Shown here one piece after another: positions 1-12,929 of a stretch of DNA of 62,199 nucleotides. Below the pieces are notes generated by a model. The model was given only the letters and a program-made list of their open reading frames with translations. It made no database searches and was not told where the DNA came from. The DNA is from Wenzhouxiangellaceae bacterium. Lineage in GTDB: Bacteria > Pseudomonadota > Gammaproteobacteria > Xanthomonadales > Wenzhouxiangellaceae. The DNA is taken from the NCBI GenBank assembly GCA_018334995.1, contig JAGXKW010000013.1, positions 1 through 62,199 of the forward strand. Reading direction: 5' to 3'. The stretch's first letter is position 1. Each line of letters begins with the position of its first letter. The position numbers were made by a program, and so were the translations under genes.

Positions 1-1
1 A

Positions 2-463
2 GATTCCGGCAAGCCTCAAAAGAGCCAACCGGCCCTCGACGCTGCCGGCTTCGCCCGGGCCGTCGTCTGGTTGCTGAGGACGCAGGCGGTGATGGCGGTT
101 GCAGCCGCGATCGTGTCCGGCCTGCTTGCCGGGGCGGGCCAGTCGATGGCTGTGGCGCTGGCCGTGCTGGCCGGCGGCGGCATCGGTATTGTGCTGACTG
201 CACTTTCGGCGCTGCGCGCCGGGGCGGCATCGGCCTCCGGCGATCCCGAGGCTGTGGCGACAGCGTTCTATCGCGGCATGTTCCTGAAGATGGCGCTGGC
301 CGTGGTGATGTTCGTGATCGTCGCGGCGTTGTTCGCCAAATGGTTTTTGCCGGTAATGGCCGGTTACGTGGTCACCCTGGTGGCCTATTGGATTGCACTG
401 TTGCGGGTTGGACGTCAAGTCGGGCGTCAACATGATCCGGGCAGCGCATTAAACGACGAGTGA
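2..463 (+). CDS. atpI: ATP synthase subunit I (AtpI), 5' partial
   Basis: Small membrane protein at the head of F-type ATP synthase operons; in other bacteria AtpI is reported to help assemble the c-ring. Four hydrophobic segments are visible, in the pattern of AtpI, and it sits directly before the subunit a gene. The frame is open from the first bases of the window with no ATG, GTG or TTG before the TTG at 71. The segment before that TTG (ending ARAVVWLL) aligns with the N-terminal region of AtpI proteins. The true start is therefore probably just outside the window, and TTG 71 would give a shortened 130-residue form. Identity rests on context and topology, as this family is poorly conserved. 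Confidence 0.8.
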   Translation, partial: DSGKPQKSQPALDAAGFARAVVWLLRTQAVMAVAAAIVSGLLAGAGQSMAVALAVLAGGGIGIVLTALSALRAGAASASGDPEAVATAFYRGMFLKMALAVVMFVIVAALFAKWFLPVMAGYVVTLVAYWIALLRVGRQVGRQHDPGSALNDE

Positions 464-476
464 CAAGGACGACTGA

Positions 477-1268
<792 letters not shown>

Positions 1269-1328
1269 CAAGAGCAGTCATTGACCCTTAACCGTTCATT
1301 CTTGACAAAGCAATACTCCAGGAGATAA

Positions 1329-1601
<273 letters not shown>

Positions 1602-1655
1602 ATGCGCCGCTCGATCGAAATGCCTGAAATGCTGAACAAATCGTAGGGAAATACC

Positions 1656-2129
1656 ATGGATCTCTCTCTGGGCACCTTGATCGGTCAGGCCGGCACCTTC
1701 CTGGTGCTGGTGCTGGTCACGATGAAGTATGTCTGGCCGCCGTTGACCGAAGCCATGGAGCAGCGTCGCCAGAAGATCGCCGAGGGCCTGGCCCAGTCGG
1801 ACAAGGCCGAAAAGCGGCTCGAAAAGGCGGAAGCCGAGGCCGAACAGATCATTCGCGACGCGCGCGCCAGGTCCGGTGAAATCATCGACCAGGCGAGCAA
1901 GCGCGGCAACGAGATCGTGGAACAGGCCAAGCAGGAAGCGATCGCCGAACGCGACCGTCAGGTCTCGGCCGCCGAAGCCGACATCAAGCTGGCCGTCAAC
2001 CAGGCGCGCGAGACTTTGCGCGAAAGGATGGCCGAGTTGACCATCGCCGGCGCCGAGCGCGTGATCGAACAGGAACTGGACGCCGATCGCCATCGCAAGC
2101 TCCTCGACAAGCTGGCCGCGGAACTGTAG
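1656..2129 (+). CDS. atpF: F0F1 ATP synthase subunit b
   Basis: Peripheral-stalk subunit of 157 residues, near the 156 of the E. coli protein. It has one N-terminal membrane helix (about residues 5-25) followed by a long charged helical region (about 30-140, rich in Ala, Glu, Lys and Arg) expected to form the dimeric coiled coil that holds F1 to F0. The ATG at 1656 has an upstream AGGGA. It lies between atpE and atpH in the standard gene order. Confidence 0.95.
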   Translation: MDLSLGTLIGQAGTFLVLVLVTMKYVWPPLTEAMEQRRQKIAEGLAQSDKAEKRLEKAEAEAEQIIRDARARSGEIIDQASKRGNEIVEQAKQEAIAERDRQVSAAEADIKLAVNQARETLRERMAELTIAGAERVIEQELDADRHRKLLDKLAAEL

Positions 2130-2135
2130 CGCGTC

Positions 2136-2672
2136 ATGCTGGCCGAAACCACACTTGCCCGCCCCTACGCTCGGGCGGCGTTCAACCTGGCCGATCAGGC
2201 CGGTACCGTCGACGCCTGGAGTGCATTGCTCGCACGCGCCGCCGCTGCCGTCGAAGAGCCGAAATTCAAGCGGCTGATCGGTCATCCGGCGATGGAAGAC
2301 GACCAGCTGATGGCCGTGTTCGGCGATGTGCTGGGCGATTCTGCCGATACGGCTTTCAACGGCTTTCTCAAGGTGCTGATGCATTATCGGCGGCTGCCGC
2401 TTCTGGCCGAAATCGCCGCGCAGTTCGAAACATTGAAGCGAGCGCGCGATCAGCGCCTGAAGGTCGACGTCACATCGGCAGTGGAAATGTCGCCGGACCA
2501 GGTCGAGCAGCTCGCCGATCGACTGCGCCGGCGCTTCGGCACCGAAATCGAAATGGAAGTCGATGTCGACGGCGATCTGCTCGGCGGATTGATCGTGCGT
2601 GCCGGCGACAAGGTGATCGACGCCAGCGTTCGCGGGCGGCTCGAGCAGTTGGGCCGTCAGCTGGTGCGCTGA
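2136..2672 (+). CDS. atpH: F0F1 ATP synthase subunit delta
   Basis: Delta/OSCP subunit linking the b stalk to the top of F1, 178 residues (the E. coli protein has 177). The N-terminal helical domain begins with the family-typical [11 protein letters not shown]. The C-terminal part carries the conserved [23 protein letters not shown] segment at about residues 146-170. It starts 6 bp after the atpF stop with no strong ribosome site, so translational coupling with atpF is likely. Confidence 0.95.
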   Translation: MLAETTLARPYARAAFNLADQAGTVDAWSALLARAAAAVEEPKFKRLIGHPAMEDDQLMAVFGDVLGDSADTAFNGFLKVLMHYRRLPLLAEIAAQFETLKRARDQRLKVDVTSAVEMSPDQVEQLADRLRRRFGTEIEMEVDVDGDLLGGLIVRAGDKVIDASVRGRLEQLGRQLVR

Positions 2673-2745
2673 CGATCTTCCGGCAAGTCGCCACGAATCC
2701 AGCAATCTGCGAAAACCGCAACTGAAATCAACGAGTACACAAGCC

Positions 2746-4293
<1,548 letters not shown>

Positions 4294-4483
4294 TCGAGGC
4301 GCGTCTTGCACACGCTGGCTGTGTTTTCGGCCCGTCTGAAAGGCTCACGTACCGAAAACGTACGCGCCGCCTTCAGTCTTGCCTCGAGCCTTGCCAGTGC
4401 GCCCAATCCATCGCCTCGATGCATTGATCAGCAACGATCGGCGGTTGAACAAACATAGAATTAGTAATTCGGGAACGATTTGA
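4294..4483 (+). other. Structured spacer between atpA and atpG
   Basis: No gene is visible in these 190 bp. Two nested inverted repeats are present: an outer 9-bp pair at 4293-4301 and 4412-4420, and an inner 8-bp pair, gttttcgg at 4323-4330 with ccgaaaac at 4352-4359. No run of T follows, so this is not a simple intrinsic terminator. Folding of the transcript here could affect mRNA stability or subunit ratios; that is inference. Confidence 0.5.
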
Positions 4484-5347
4484 ATGAGTGGATCCAAGGA
4501 AATCGTAGGCCAGATCAAGAGCATCAAGAACACGCGCAAGGTCACGAGCGCGCTGGAGATGGTCTCGGCCTCGAAGATTCGCAAGGCCCAGGACCGTATG
4601 CAGGAATCGCGCCCCTATGCGCGCATGATTCGGCAGGTGACGGGCCATCTGGCACACGCCAATCCCGACTACAAGCACCCGTTCATGCAGGAACGCGACG
4701 AAGTCAAGCACGTCGGCTACGTCATCATTTCCTCCGATCGGGGCTTGTGCGGCGGCCTGAACAACAATCTGTTCCGCAAGCTGCTCGCGCGCTTTCGTGA
4801 ACACCAGGAAGCCGGCCAGGACGTCAGCCTGGTATTGATCGGGCGCAAGGCACAGCAATTCTTCAAGCGCATCAGGATCGAGATCGCTGCCACCGTCGAG
4901 GATCTCGGTGAACAGCCGCAGCTCGAGCAGCTGATCGGCGCGATCAAGATCATGCTTGATGGATACCGCGATGGATCGCTGGACCGCATTCATCTGTGCT
5001 ACAACCATTTCATCAACACGATGACCCAGCGCGTCCGTATCGACAACTTGCTGCCGCTGCCGCCGGCGACCGACGAGCCGATGCTCCAGTACTGGGATTA
5101 CATCTATGAGCCGGATGCGGAGTCGCTTCTCGACGACCTGCTGGTCCGCTATATCGAGTCGCTGGTCTACAACGCGACGCTGGAGAACCTGGCCAGCGAA
5201 CATGCCGCGCGCATGGTCGCCATGAAGAACGCTTCGGACAATGCGAACAACCTGATCGACGAGCTGAACCTGGCCTACAACAAGGCCCGGCAGGCGGCGA
5301 TCACGCAGGAAATTTCCGAGATCGTCAGCGGCGCCGGGGCCGTGTGA
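4484..5347 (+). CDS. atpG: F0F1 ATP synthase subunit gamma
   Basis: Central rotor shaft of F1, 287 residues (E. coli 287). The N-terminal helix contains the conserved [21 protein letters not shown]. The [13 protein letters not shown] motif sits near residues 83-95, and the C-terminal helix carries [17 protein letters not shown] and the final [19 protein letters not shown]- and C-terminal helices together form the rotating coiled coil. The ATG at 4484 has weak ribosome-site character. Confidence 0.97.
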   Translation: MSGSKEIVGQIKSIKNTRKVTSALEMVSASKIRKAQDRMQESRPYARMIRQVTGHLAHANPDYKHPFMQERDEVKHVGYVIISSDRGLCGGLNNNLFRKLLARFREHQEAGQDVSLVLIGRKAQQFFKRIRIEIAATVEDLGEQPQLEQLIGAIKIMLDGYRDGSLDRIHLCYNHFINTMTQRVRIDNLLPLPPATDEPMLQYWDYIYEPDAESLLDDLLVRYIESLVYNATLENLASEHAARMVAMKNASDNANNLIDELNLAYNKARQAAITQEISEIVSGAGAV

Positions 5348-5417
5348 TCGAAAATATATCGATTGAGTTTCAAAGACTGGGGTCTCCGAGGCCCTGCCGA
5401 CCAGAAACGAGGTTTGA

Positions 5418-6812
<1,395 letters not shown>

Positions 6813-6827
6813 ACACTCACCGAGCCC

Positions 6828-6883
6828 GCTTGCGGTGATTCTGGGTGCGGTTGAAATGCTGCACTTTCATACACGCCGCAAGC
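6828..6883 (+). other. Inverted repeat in the atpD-atpC spacer
   Basis: The 147-bp spacer between atpD and atpC contains an 8-bp inverted repeat, gcttgcgg at 6828-6835 and ccgcaagc at 6876-6883. There is no T-run after it. It could form a hairpin in the operon transcript and dampen expression of the downstream epsilon gene, but this is inference. Confidence 0.4.
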
Positions 6884-6959
6884 CTTGCCGGTGAACTCGA
6901 ATCACCCCCGCGCCGGGGCACGCCAAGGTCGTCGATCAACTGTCCGGAGTCACTGAAAA

Positions 6960-7385
6960 ATGGCATCAACAATTCAATGCGATATCGTGAGTGCCGAGTC
7001 GGAGATTTTCTCCGGAGAGGCCTCCATGGTGGTAGTGAGCGGTGAAGAAGGCGAGCTCGGCATCGCCCCGCGTCATGCCCCGCTGCTGACCCGGATCAAA
7101 CCCGGCCAGGTGCGCGTCATGCTGCCCGACGGCGGAGAGGAGTTCTATTACGTCTCCGGCGGCATGCTCGAGGTGCAGCCGCACGTGGTCACGGTGCTGG
7201 CCGATACCGCTGCGCGTGCTGCCGATCTAGACGAGGCGGCTGCAGTGAAAGCCAAGGAAGAGGCCAGGCGCGCACTGGTGGACCGCACCGCCGACATGGG
7301 CATGGCCGAGGCGCAGGCGCAGCTGGCCGAGGCGGTCGCCCAGCTTGCCGCGCTCGAGCGGCTGCGCGAGAAGCTCAAGCACTAG
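6960..7385 (+). CDS. atpC: F0F1 ATP synthase subunit epsilon
   Basis: Rotor-foot and regulatory subunit of F1, 141 residues (E. coli 139). The N-terminal beta-sandwich (about residues 1-88) contains [22 protein letters not shown] and the [18 protein letters not shown] strand. A helical hairpin follows (about 90-140), which in other bacteria can inhibit ATP hydrolysis. It closes the atp operon. A GC-rich hairpin (7387-7392 pairing with 7401-7406) lies immediately after the stop. Confidence 0.97.
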   Translation: MASTIQCDIVSAESEIFSGEASMVVVSGEEGELGIAPRHAPLLTRIKPGQVRVMLPDGGEEFYYVSGGMLEVQPHVVTVLADTAARAADLDEAAAVKAKEEARRALVDRTADMGMAEAQAQLAEAVAQLAALERLREKLKH

Positions 7386-7386
7386 A

Positions 7387-7406
7387 GCGGGCCGCGGCAC
7401 GCCCGC
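7387..7406 (+). terminator. Possible hairpin at the end of the atp operon
   Basis: gcgggc and gcccgc form a 6-bp GC stem with an 8-base loop right after the atpC stop. There is no clear T-tract, so it may be a mRNA 3' stabiliser rather than an intrinsic terminator. Confidence 0.3.
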
Positions 7407-7478
7407 GTAGCCGCCTCCAATCCGTGCAAGCTACCGTCTGATATCCTATGCGGCGTCAAGGCGAAAAAGGGTGATCAA

Positions 7479-7880
7479 ATGCGCATTACCGCGCTATTGT
7501 TGTTGCTTTCCTGCCTGCTGATCGGCGGATGCGGCCAGGGGGACGTGCCGATTTCGAACGATCGCCTGCTCGAAAGTTTCGAGCAGGGCCGTACCGGCAT
7601 CTGGGTCAGCGCCGAAGCCCCCGTGGTGCAGAAGCTGGGCGACGAGGACGGCGGCCAGCTCCAGCGTTTCACGATCCGACCGACCGACGGCGTGACCGTA
7701 CAGGTTCGTCACTCCCTGGAAGATTCAACCCGCGTTCCGGTCGAGCGCGGCGACATCGTGCGCGTGACCGGATATTACGAATGGGACGCCCGCGGCGGAT
7801 TCATCTCCAGAACCTACAGCGATCCAGAGCAGCCCGGCGGCGGCGGCTGGGTCGAGCACGAAGACCAGCGTTACGATTGA
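7479..7880 (+). CDS. DUF3465-family lipoprotein
   Basis: A 133-residue predicted lipoprotein. A short signal peptide ends in the lipobox LIGGC (Cys 18). The mature part matches the layout of DUF3465: RFTI near residue 67, a stretch like VQVRHSLEDSTRVPVERGD, then VTGYYEWDARGGF and a terminal GWVEHEDQRY. The function of this family is not established; related proteins resemble small OB-like domains. The ATG at 7479 has the ribosome site aaaagggtg. It follows the atp operon but is separated from it by about 90 bp. Confidence 0.7.
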   Translation: MRITALLLLLSCLLIGGCGQGDVPISNDRLLESFEQGRTGIWVSAEAPVVQKLGDEDGGQLQRFTIRPTDGVTVQVRHSLEDSTRVPVERGDIVRVTGYYEWDARGGFISRTYSDPEQPGGGGWVEHEDQRYD

Positions 7881-7967
7881 GCATCGCCCGCCGATACGGA
7901 AGAATTCCGTCAGGCGCGCCGCCAGGCTGAACCGCCCATCGGGCTTCCCGGCCCGGGATCCGAAGCT

Positions 7968-8639
7968 TCAGTCGTCGAAGTATTCCGGCTCGGCGCCCTG
8001 AATCTCGCCCACGGTTGCGGTTTCATGGATGCGCAACCGTACATCGCGCTCGAAAATCAGCGGCCCGATCACCTCGGCGCCGGCATGGATCTCGACCATC
8101 AAGGGCTTGTCTCGCCGACTGTCGCGAGCGCGAACGATTCTGAGCTCGCCGAGCACCCGGCTGTCCTGCTCCACCACGATTCCGCCCTCGCTGTTCTTCA
8201 GCGCGCCGACGGTGCCGCCCTGGATGCGAATCTGGCCGTTGACGGAGGATACGGTGTCCTCGACGCGTGCATCCGCTGCCACGACGATTTGCCCGTTGAC
8301 CGTTTCCGCGCCATCGGCAAGCCTCGCGCCTTCGCCGATGGCGATGCTGCCGTTGACGGTCCTGGCGGACTCGGCCTGGACGTCGCGCTCGAGAGCGATC
8401 TTGCCGTTGACTGTTTCGATGCTACCGGCAATTTTGCTTGCGTTGCCGGCAGTGACAGAGCCGTTGACGGTCTTGACGCTGCCCTCGACGACGCTCCGGT
8501 TCCCGATACGGACCGAACCGTTTATGGTATTCAGGCCGCCATCGATCGTCTTGCCGTCGGCGACCTCGATGTCGCTGTTGATGCTCAGGCAGCCGCCCAG
8601 CATCAGCGCGCCCAGAAATGCAATGATTCGCGTTTTCAT
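7968..8639 (-). CDS. Bactofilin-like repeat lipoprotein
   Basis: A 223-residue predicted lipoprotein with signal peptide and lipobox LGGC (about Cys 17). The mature protein has an imperfect repeat of roughly 18-20 residues centred on (T/S)VNGxIxIGxxAxxxG, seen about seven times between residues 30 and 150. This is typical of a right-handed beta-helix such as polymer-forming bactofilin domains. A non-repeat C-terminal part includes VIGPLIFERDVRLRIHETATVG, again helix-like. The ATG at 8639 is preferred over one 9 bp upstream because GGGAG lies at proper spacing. Function unknown; an envelope scaffold is a guess. It converges with the DUF3465 gene. Confidence 0.75.
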   Translation of the reverse strand: MKTRIIAFLGALMLGGCLSINSDIEVADGKTIDGGLNTINGSVRIGNRSVVEGSVKTVNGSVTAGNASKIAGSIETVNGKIALERDVQAESARTVNGSIAIGEGARLADGAETVNGQIVVAADARVEDTVSSVNGQIRIQGGTVGALKNSEGGIVVEQDSRVLGELRIVRARDSRRDKPLMVEIHAGAEVIGPLIFERDVRLRIHETATVGEIQGAEPEYFDD

Positions 8640-8782
8640 GGCTCCCATCCTTTTTGGACTTCACTTCCAGAATACGCCCGGCACGCGTGACCCGCAACGG
8701 CCGGAAGTCATGCTCGGCTTCAGGACGTTTCCAGCGTTAGGGTACCCAGCCGCCGACCCACTTCGGCGCCGTGTGACCGAGT

Positions 8783-8810
8783 TTGCATTTCGGGACTGTC
8801 TTGATAGACT
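8783..8810 (+). promoter_or_regulatory. Candidate sigma70 promoter for the YdcH-like gene
   Basis: TTGCAT at 8783-8788 and TAGACT at 8805-8810 are separated by 16 bp, about 50 bp before the ATG at 8863. The match is moderate. Confidence 0.4.
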
Positions 8811-8862
8811 TGAATGCGCCTGGATCATCCGTGTCCAGCAGGCTGCTACCTGGAGGAGCGGG

Positions 8863-9066
8863 ATGAATGAGTCCACCGCCGAAATCGTCGAAATACTGGC
8901 CGACCTGCGCAGCCAGCACCGTGACCTCGACGAAGCCATTGCGCGCCTGGCCGAATCGCCGGCCGCGAACCAGTTGCAGCTGACCCGCCTGAAAAAGCGC
9001 AAACTTCGACTCAAGGATCAGGTCGCCTGGTGGGAATCGAAACTGATCCCTGATATCGACGCCTGA
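8863..9066 (+). CDS. YdcH-like DUF465 protein
   Basis: A 67-residue helical protein of the DUF465/YdcH type. It carries RSQHRDLDEAIARL, then LQLTRLKKRKLRLKDQV, the two-helix signature of this family, which probably forms a coiled-coil hairpin. Molecular role is unknown. The ATG at 8863 follows a near-perfect ribosome site (ggaggagcgg). A longer frame runs upstream, but it lies antisense to the bactofilin-like gene and is an artefact. Confidence 0.8.
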   Translation: MNESTAEIVEILADLRSQHRDLDEAIARLAESPAANQLQLTRLKKRKLRLKDQVAWWESKLIPDIDA

Positions 9067-9094
9067 GACCGATTCGGGACCGCCGGAAAGTGCA

Positions 9095-9123
9095 TTGACT
9101 GGGGCGATTTGCGGCCCCATACT
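9095..9123 (+). promoter_or_regulatory. Candidate promoter of the hydrolase-fadE operon
   Basis: TTGACT at 9095-9100 and CATACT at 9118-9123 are 17 bp apart. The spacer contains ggggc and gcccc halves that could be an operator. The ATG lies only 7 bp past the -10 box, so the transcript may be leaderless. Confidence 0.5.
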
Positions 9124-9130
9124 GTAGCGT

Positions 9131-10015
9131 ATGGAAGCGATCAGAAGCCTCAATAACCACGAAGTTCGGCGCCGTCAGATCTGGACCGACGATGGTGTGC
9201 GGCTCGACGTGCGTTACCTTGGCCACGAGCGGGCGCCGTGTGTCCTGCTGGCCCACGGGTTCGGCCAGACCCAGTTCGCCTGGGCCGAAACCGCCCGCCA
9301 CCTGGCCGCCGGCGGTTGGCAGGCGATCAGCTACGATGCCAGGGGCCACGGCAATTCCGATCGCGCCCCGAGCGGACGTTACATATTCGAACAGTTCGTC
9401 GAGGATTTCCGGCGGGTGTGCTCGTCGCTGCCCCACCCGCCGCTTCTGATCGGCGCCTCCATGGGTGGGCTGACGGCGTTGCTCGCGCATTCGGAAAAGC
9501 CCATTGCCGAATTGCGTGCGCTGGTGTTGGTCGACATTGCGCCGCGCTGGGACGAAAAGGGCGTCGAGGCAATGCTCGCCTTTATGCGGCAGCATCCCAG
9601 GGGATTCGAAACGCTGGAAGAAGCGCGCGAGTCGGTGCGCAATTTTCTGCCTCATCGACGCTCCGCCGCGACCACCGAAGGCCTCAAGCGTAACCTCCGC
9701 CAGGCGTCCGACGGTCGCTGGTACTGGCACTGGGATCCGGCCATGCTCGCCCTGGCCGAGAAGAGCAGGAACCTGCAGAGCCGACTCAAGTCGGCCGCGC
9801 GCAAACTCAAGAAGCCCACCCTTCTGATTTCCGGAGGCAAGAGCGAGTTGATTTCCGAGGAGCATGTCGAGGAATTTCTGAAGCTGGCCCCGCACGCCGA
9901 GCACGTTTCCCTCGCCGACTCCGGTCATATGGTGGCCGGCGACGTCAATGACAGATTCTTGCATGCCGCCATGCCATTCTTGAAGCGGCATACCGGAGAA
10001 GGAGAACCGAAATGA
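9131..10015 (+). CDS. Alpha/beta-fold hydrolase
   Basis: A 294-residue alpha/beta hydrolase. It shows the oxyanion motif AHGFGQT, the strand SYDARGHGNSD, and the nucleophile elbow GASMGG with the serine near residue 112. The acid is probably the Asp in LVLVDIAP or a later one, and the histidine is in ADSGHMV near residue 266. Substrate is unknown. It overlaps fadE by 4 bp (ATGA), so a role in lipid or acyl-thioester breakdown is a reasonable inference. No ribosome site is visible and the putative promoter abuts the ATG. Confidence 0.85.
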   Translation: MEAIRSLNNHEVRRRQIWTDDGVRLDVRYLGHERAPCVLLAHGFGQTQFAWAETARHLAAGGWQAISYDARGHGNSDRAPSGRYIFEQFVEDFRRVCSSLPHPPLLIGASMGGLTALLAHSEKPIAELRALVLVDIAPRWDEKGVEAMLAFMRQHPRGFETLEEARESVRNFLPHRRSAATTEGLKRNLRQASDGRWYWHWDPAMLALAEKSRNLQSRLKSAARKLKKPTLLISGGKSELISEEHVEEFLKLAPHAEHVSLADSGHMVAGDVNDRFLHAAMPFLKRHTGEGEPK

Positions 10016-12480
10016 TGATTCTGCTGTTCATTCTTTTACTGATCGCGGTCTCCGTGACCTGCAGCTTTCTCAAGACCTCGCTGCAGGTGTGGACCGGCGT
10101 CGTGGCGGCGACGCTGCTCGTTTTTACCATCGCCGGCGAGCCCGGCTGGATCTCGCTGATACTGGGCTGGGCGATCTTCGCGCTGATTGCCGTACCCCTC
10201 AACCACCGGCCGTGGCGCCAGGCGTTGTTGACCGCACCGGTACTCAGGATGTTCAACAAGATGACGCCGCAGATCTCGGACACCGAGCGCGTCGCGCTGG
10301 AGGCCGGTACGGTCGGTTTCGAGGGCGAGCTGTTCTCGGGACGCCCGAACTGGCGCAAGCTGATCGACAAGCCGTTGCCGGAGTTATCGCTCGAGGAGCA
10401 GACGTTCATCGAAGGCCCCTGCGAAGAGCTGTGCCACATGATCGACGAGTGGGAATTTACCCACTACCGCGTCGATCTGTCCGAGAAGGCCTGGCAGCAT
10501 CTGAAGGACAACAAGTTTTTCGGCATGATCATCCCCAGGGAATACGGCGGGCTGGGCTTTTCGGCCATCGCGCACCGCGCGGTGCTCGAAAAGGTCGGCG
10601 GCATGAGTGCGACCGTGGGTTCGGTCGTCGCCGTGCCCAACTCACTCGGCCCGGCCGAGCTTCTGCTGCATTACGGCACGACCGAGCAGAAGAACCACTA
10701 CCTCCCGCGGCTGGCTTCGGGCGAGGAAATTCCGTGCTTCGGCCTGACTTCCACGACCGCCGGTTCCGACGCGACCTCGATTTCCGACTACGGCGTGGTC
10801 TGCAAGGGCGAGTGGGAAGGCAAGGAAGTGCTGGGCATGCGCCTGAATTTCGACAAGCGCTACATCACGCTGGCGCCGGTTGCCACCGTGGTCGGACTGG
10901 CCTTTCGACTGTACGACCCGGACGGACTGATCGGTGATACCGAAGACATCGGCATCTCGCTGGCGCTGCTGCCGCGCGACGTGCCGGGAATGGACATCGG
11001 TCAACGCCATTTCCCGCTGAACAACCCGTTCCCGAACGGCCCGATCCGCGGCAAGGACGTGTTCGTGCCGCTCGACTTCCTGCTCGGCGGCACCGAGCAT
11101 GCCGGACACGGCTGGCGCATGCTGGTCGAATCGCTTTCGGTCGGTCGCGCGATCTCGCTGCCGTCCTCGACCACCGGCGGGGCCAAGCTGACCTGCCTGG
11201 CGACCGGCGCGTACGCGCGCATCCGCAAGCAGTTCAATCTTCCCATCGGCCGCTTCGAGGGCGTGGAGGAAGCACTGGCCCGGATCGCGGCCAACACCTA
11301 TGCGGTCAGCGCACTGTCGCGCCAGACCGCCTCGGCCGTCGACGCCGGCGAGAAGCCTGCGGTGCCCGGGGCGCTGGCCAAGTACCACTGCACCGAACTG
11401 TCGCGCGACATTCTCAAGGACGCCATGGACATCCACGGCGGCAAGGGCATCATTCTCGGCCCGCGCAATTACCTGGGCCGGGGCTGGCAGGGTGCACCGA
11501 TCTGGATTACGGTCGAGGGCGCCAACATCCTGACCCGCTCGATGATGATCTTCGGTCAGGGCGCGATCCGCTGCCATCCCTACGTGCTGAAGGAACTCGA
11601 AGCGCTGGAGATCGACGACGAGGAAGAGCAGCTCAAGGCATTCGACAAGCTGCTGTTCAAGCACATCGGTCACACCATTTCGTGCGCCTCGCGGTCATTC
11701 GTACTCGGCCTGAGCATGGCGCGCTTCGCCGCCGTCCCCGGTGATCGCCAGACCAAGAAGTACTACCGCAAGCTGAGCCGCTACACCGCCGCCTTCTCGC
11801 TGATGGCCGACATTGCAATGTCGACCTACGGCGGCAAGCTCAAGATGAAGGAAAAGATCTCCGGCCGCCTCGGCGACGCCTTGAGCATGCTCTACATGAG
11901 CGCCAGCATGCTGCGGCGTTTCGAGTACGAGGGCCGGCCAGCCGCCGACCAGCCGATCCTGGCGTGGGCGTTCCACGACGCCATCTATCGCAGCCAGGAA
12001 GCGCTCAAGGGCGTGATCGACAACTACCCGATTCCATTGCTGCGCCCCGTCCTGCGCCGCATCGTCTTCCCGCTGGGCGCGAACGAGCGCCGGCCGAACG
12101 ATCGGCTGGGGCACAAGGTGGCTGCATTGATGCTGTCGCCTTCGGAAACCCGCGACCGGCTGACCCGCGGCTGCTACAAGGCCGATCGGCCGGGCCATGT
12201 CATCGGCAATATGGAAACCCTGCTGCCGGACGTGATCGCCGCCGAACCGCTGGAACGCCGGCTGCTGAAGGCCGTCAAGTCCGGCAAGGTTTCCGGCTAC
12301 ACTTTCGACGAACAGGTCGACAACGCCGAAAAGGCCGGTGTGTTCAGCGATGAAGAGGCGAAGTTGATGAGAAGCGTGCGCGAACGCGCCATGGAGATCA
12401 TCGCCGTCGACGATTTCGATATCCGCGAGCTGCAGGCGGGCGTATCGGAGAAGGGCGAAGCCGTCCGGGATGCGGCGTAG
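10012..12480 (+). CDS. fadE: Acyl-CoA dehydrogenase FadE
   Basis: First enzyme of aerobic fatty-acid beta-oxidation, oxidising acyl-CoA to enoyl-CoA with FAD. At 822 residues it matches the long membrane-associated FadE class (E. coli 814). Two hydrophobic N-terminal segments (about residues 1-65) are followed by the dehydrogenase domain, with FGLTSTTAGSDA, HGGKGI and the ITVEGANILTRSMMIFGQG region carrying the catalytic glutamate. A C-terminal extension typical of FadE (DUF1974-like) follows. It starts at ATG 10012 with GGAG upstream and is coupled to the hydrolase gene. Confidence 0.95.
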   Translation: MMILLFILLLIAVSVTCSFLKTSLQVWTGVVAATLLVFTIAGEPGWISLILGWAIFALIAVPLNHRPWRQALLTAPVLRMFNKMTPQISDTERVALEAGTVGFEGELFSGRPNWRKLIDKPLPELSLEEQTFIEGPCEELCHMIDEWEFTHYRVDLSEKAWQHLKDNKFFGMIIPREYGGLGFSAIAHRAVLEKVGGMSATVGSVVAVPNSLGPAELLLHYGTTEQKNHYLPRLASGEEIPCFGLTSTTAGSDATSISDYGVVCKGEWEGKEVLGMRLNFDKRYITLAPVATVVGLAFRLYDPDGLIGDTEDIGISLALLPRDVPGMDIGQRHFPLNNPFPNGPIRGKDVFVPLDFLLGGTEHAGHGWRMLVESLSVGRAISLPSSTTGGAKLTCLATGAYARIRKQFNLPIGRFEGVEEALARIAANTYAVSALSRQTASAVDAGEKPAVPGALAKYHCTELSRDILKDAMDIHGGKGIILGPRNYLGRGWQGAPIWITVEGANILTRSMMIFGQGAIRCHPYVLKELEALEIDDEEEQLKAFDKLLFKHIGHTISCASRSFVLGLSMARFAAVPGDRQTKKYYRKLSRYTAAFSLMADIAMSTYGGKLKMKEKISGRLGDALSMLYMSASMLRRFEYEGRPAADQPILAWAFHDAIYRSQEALKGVIDNYPIPLLRPVLRRIVFPLGANERRPNDRLGHKVAALMLSPSETRDRLTRGCYKADRPGHVIGNMETLLPDVIAAEPLERRLLKAVKSGKVSGYTFDEQVDNAEKAGVFSDEEAKLMRSVRERAMEIIAVDDFDIRELQAGVSEKGEAVRDAA

Positions 12481-12565
12481 CGCCCGGCCTCTCGAGCGAG
12501 CGCCTTTCACATTCTGTATACTCGAATGCGTCCCGGAATTTTTTCCGGGGCGCTTTTCGTTGCTT

Positions 12566-12802
12566 GAGGTGTCCCGCCCGCGATTTTGTCGCGCGGCCGG
12601 GATGAAACGGGAAGCCGGTGCTGCCTTTCATGGCAAACTCCGGCGCTGCCCCCGCAACTGTAACCGGCGATGCGTTTCGGCCCGAGGGCCGGCTGCATCA
12701 GGTCCGATCGAAAATCGCCACTGTGCATGGACAACTGCACGGGAAGGCATCGGACCGGGAAATTCGCTTTCCTGCCGGGAGCCAGGAGACCGGCCTCGAG
12801 TA
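12566..12802 (+). promoter_or_regulatory. Cobalamin (AdoCbl) riboswitch
   Basis: Conserved B12-riboswitch blocks occur in order: the gggaagccggtg element at 12609-12620, the strongly conserved gctgcccccgcaactgtaa core at 12645-12663, and the gccaggagaccggcc block at 12781-12795. Length and order agree with the family. It lies in the 449-bp leader before the btuB-type gene, so binding of adenosylcobalamin should repress that receptor, and possibly the apbE gene behind it. The leader between 12803 and 12929 holds no other recognisable gene. Confidence 0.93.
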
Positions 12803-12929
12803 TTGTTTCTGCCGCGGTGGGCGGTGCAGGACGATATGCGTGCCCGGCGCCTGCTGGACGTGCGCTCTCGTCTGTGTGCCCCGAATCGCGGCCCGATGGC
12901 GCGGGCGTGCGCCGGGAGCATTTCAGACA

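Noticed and set aside
12618-12929. In-frame N-terminal extension of btuB
   Set aside because: This stretch is the cobalamin riboswitch and leader. The signal peptide and ribosome site place the start at 12930.
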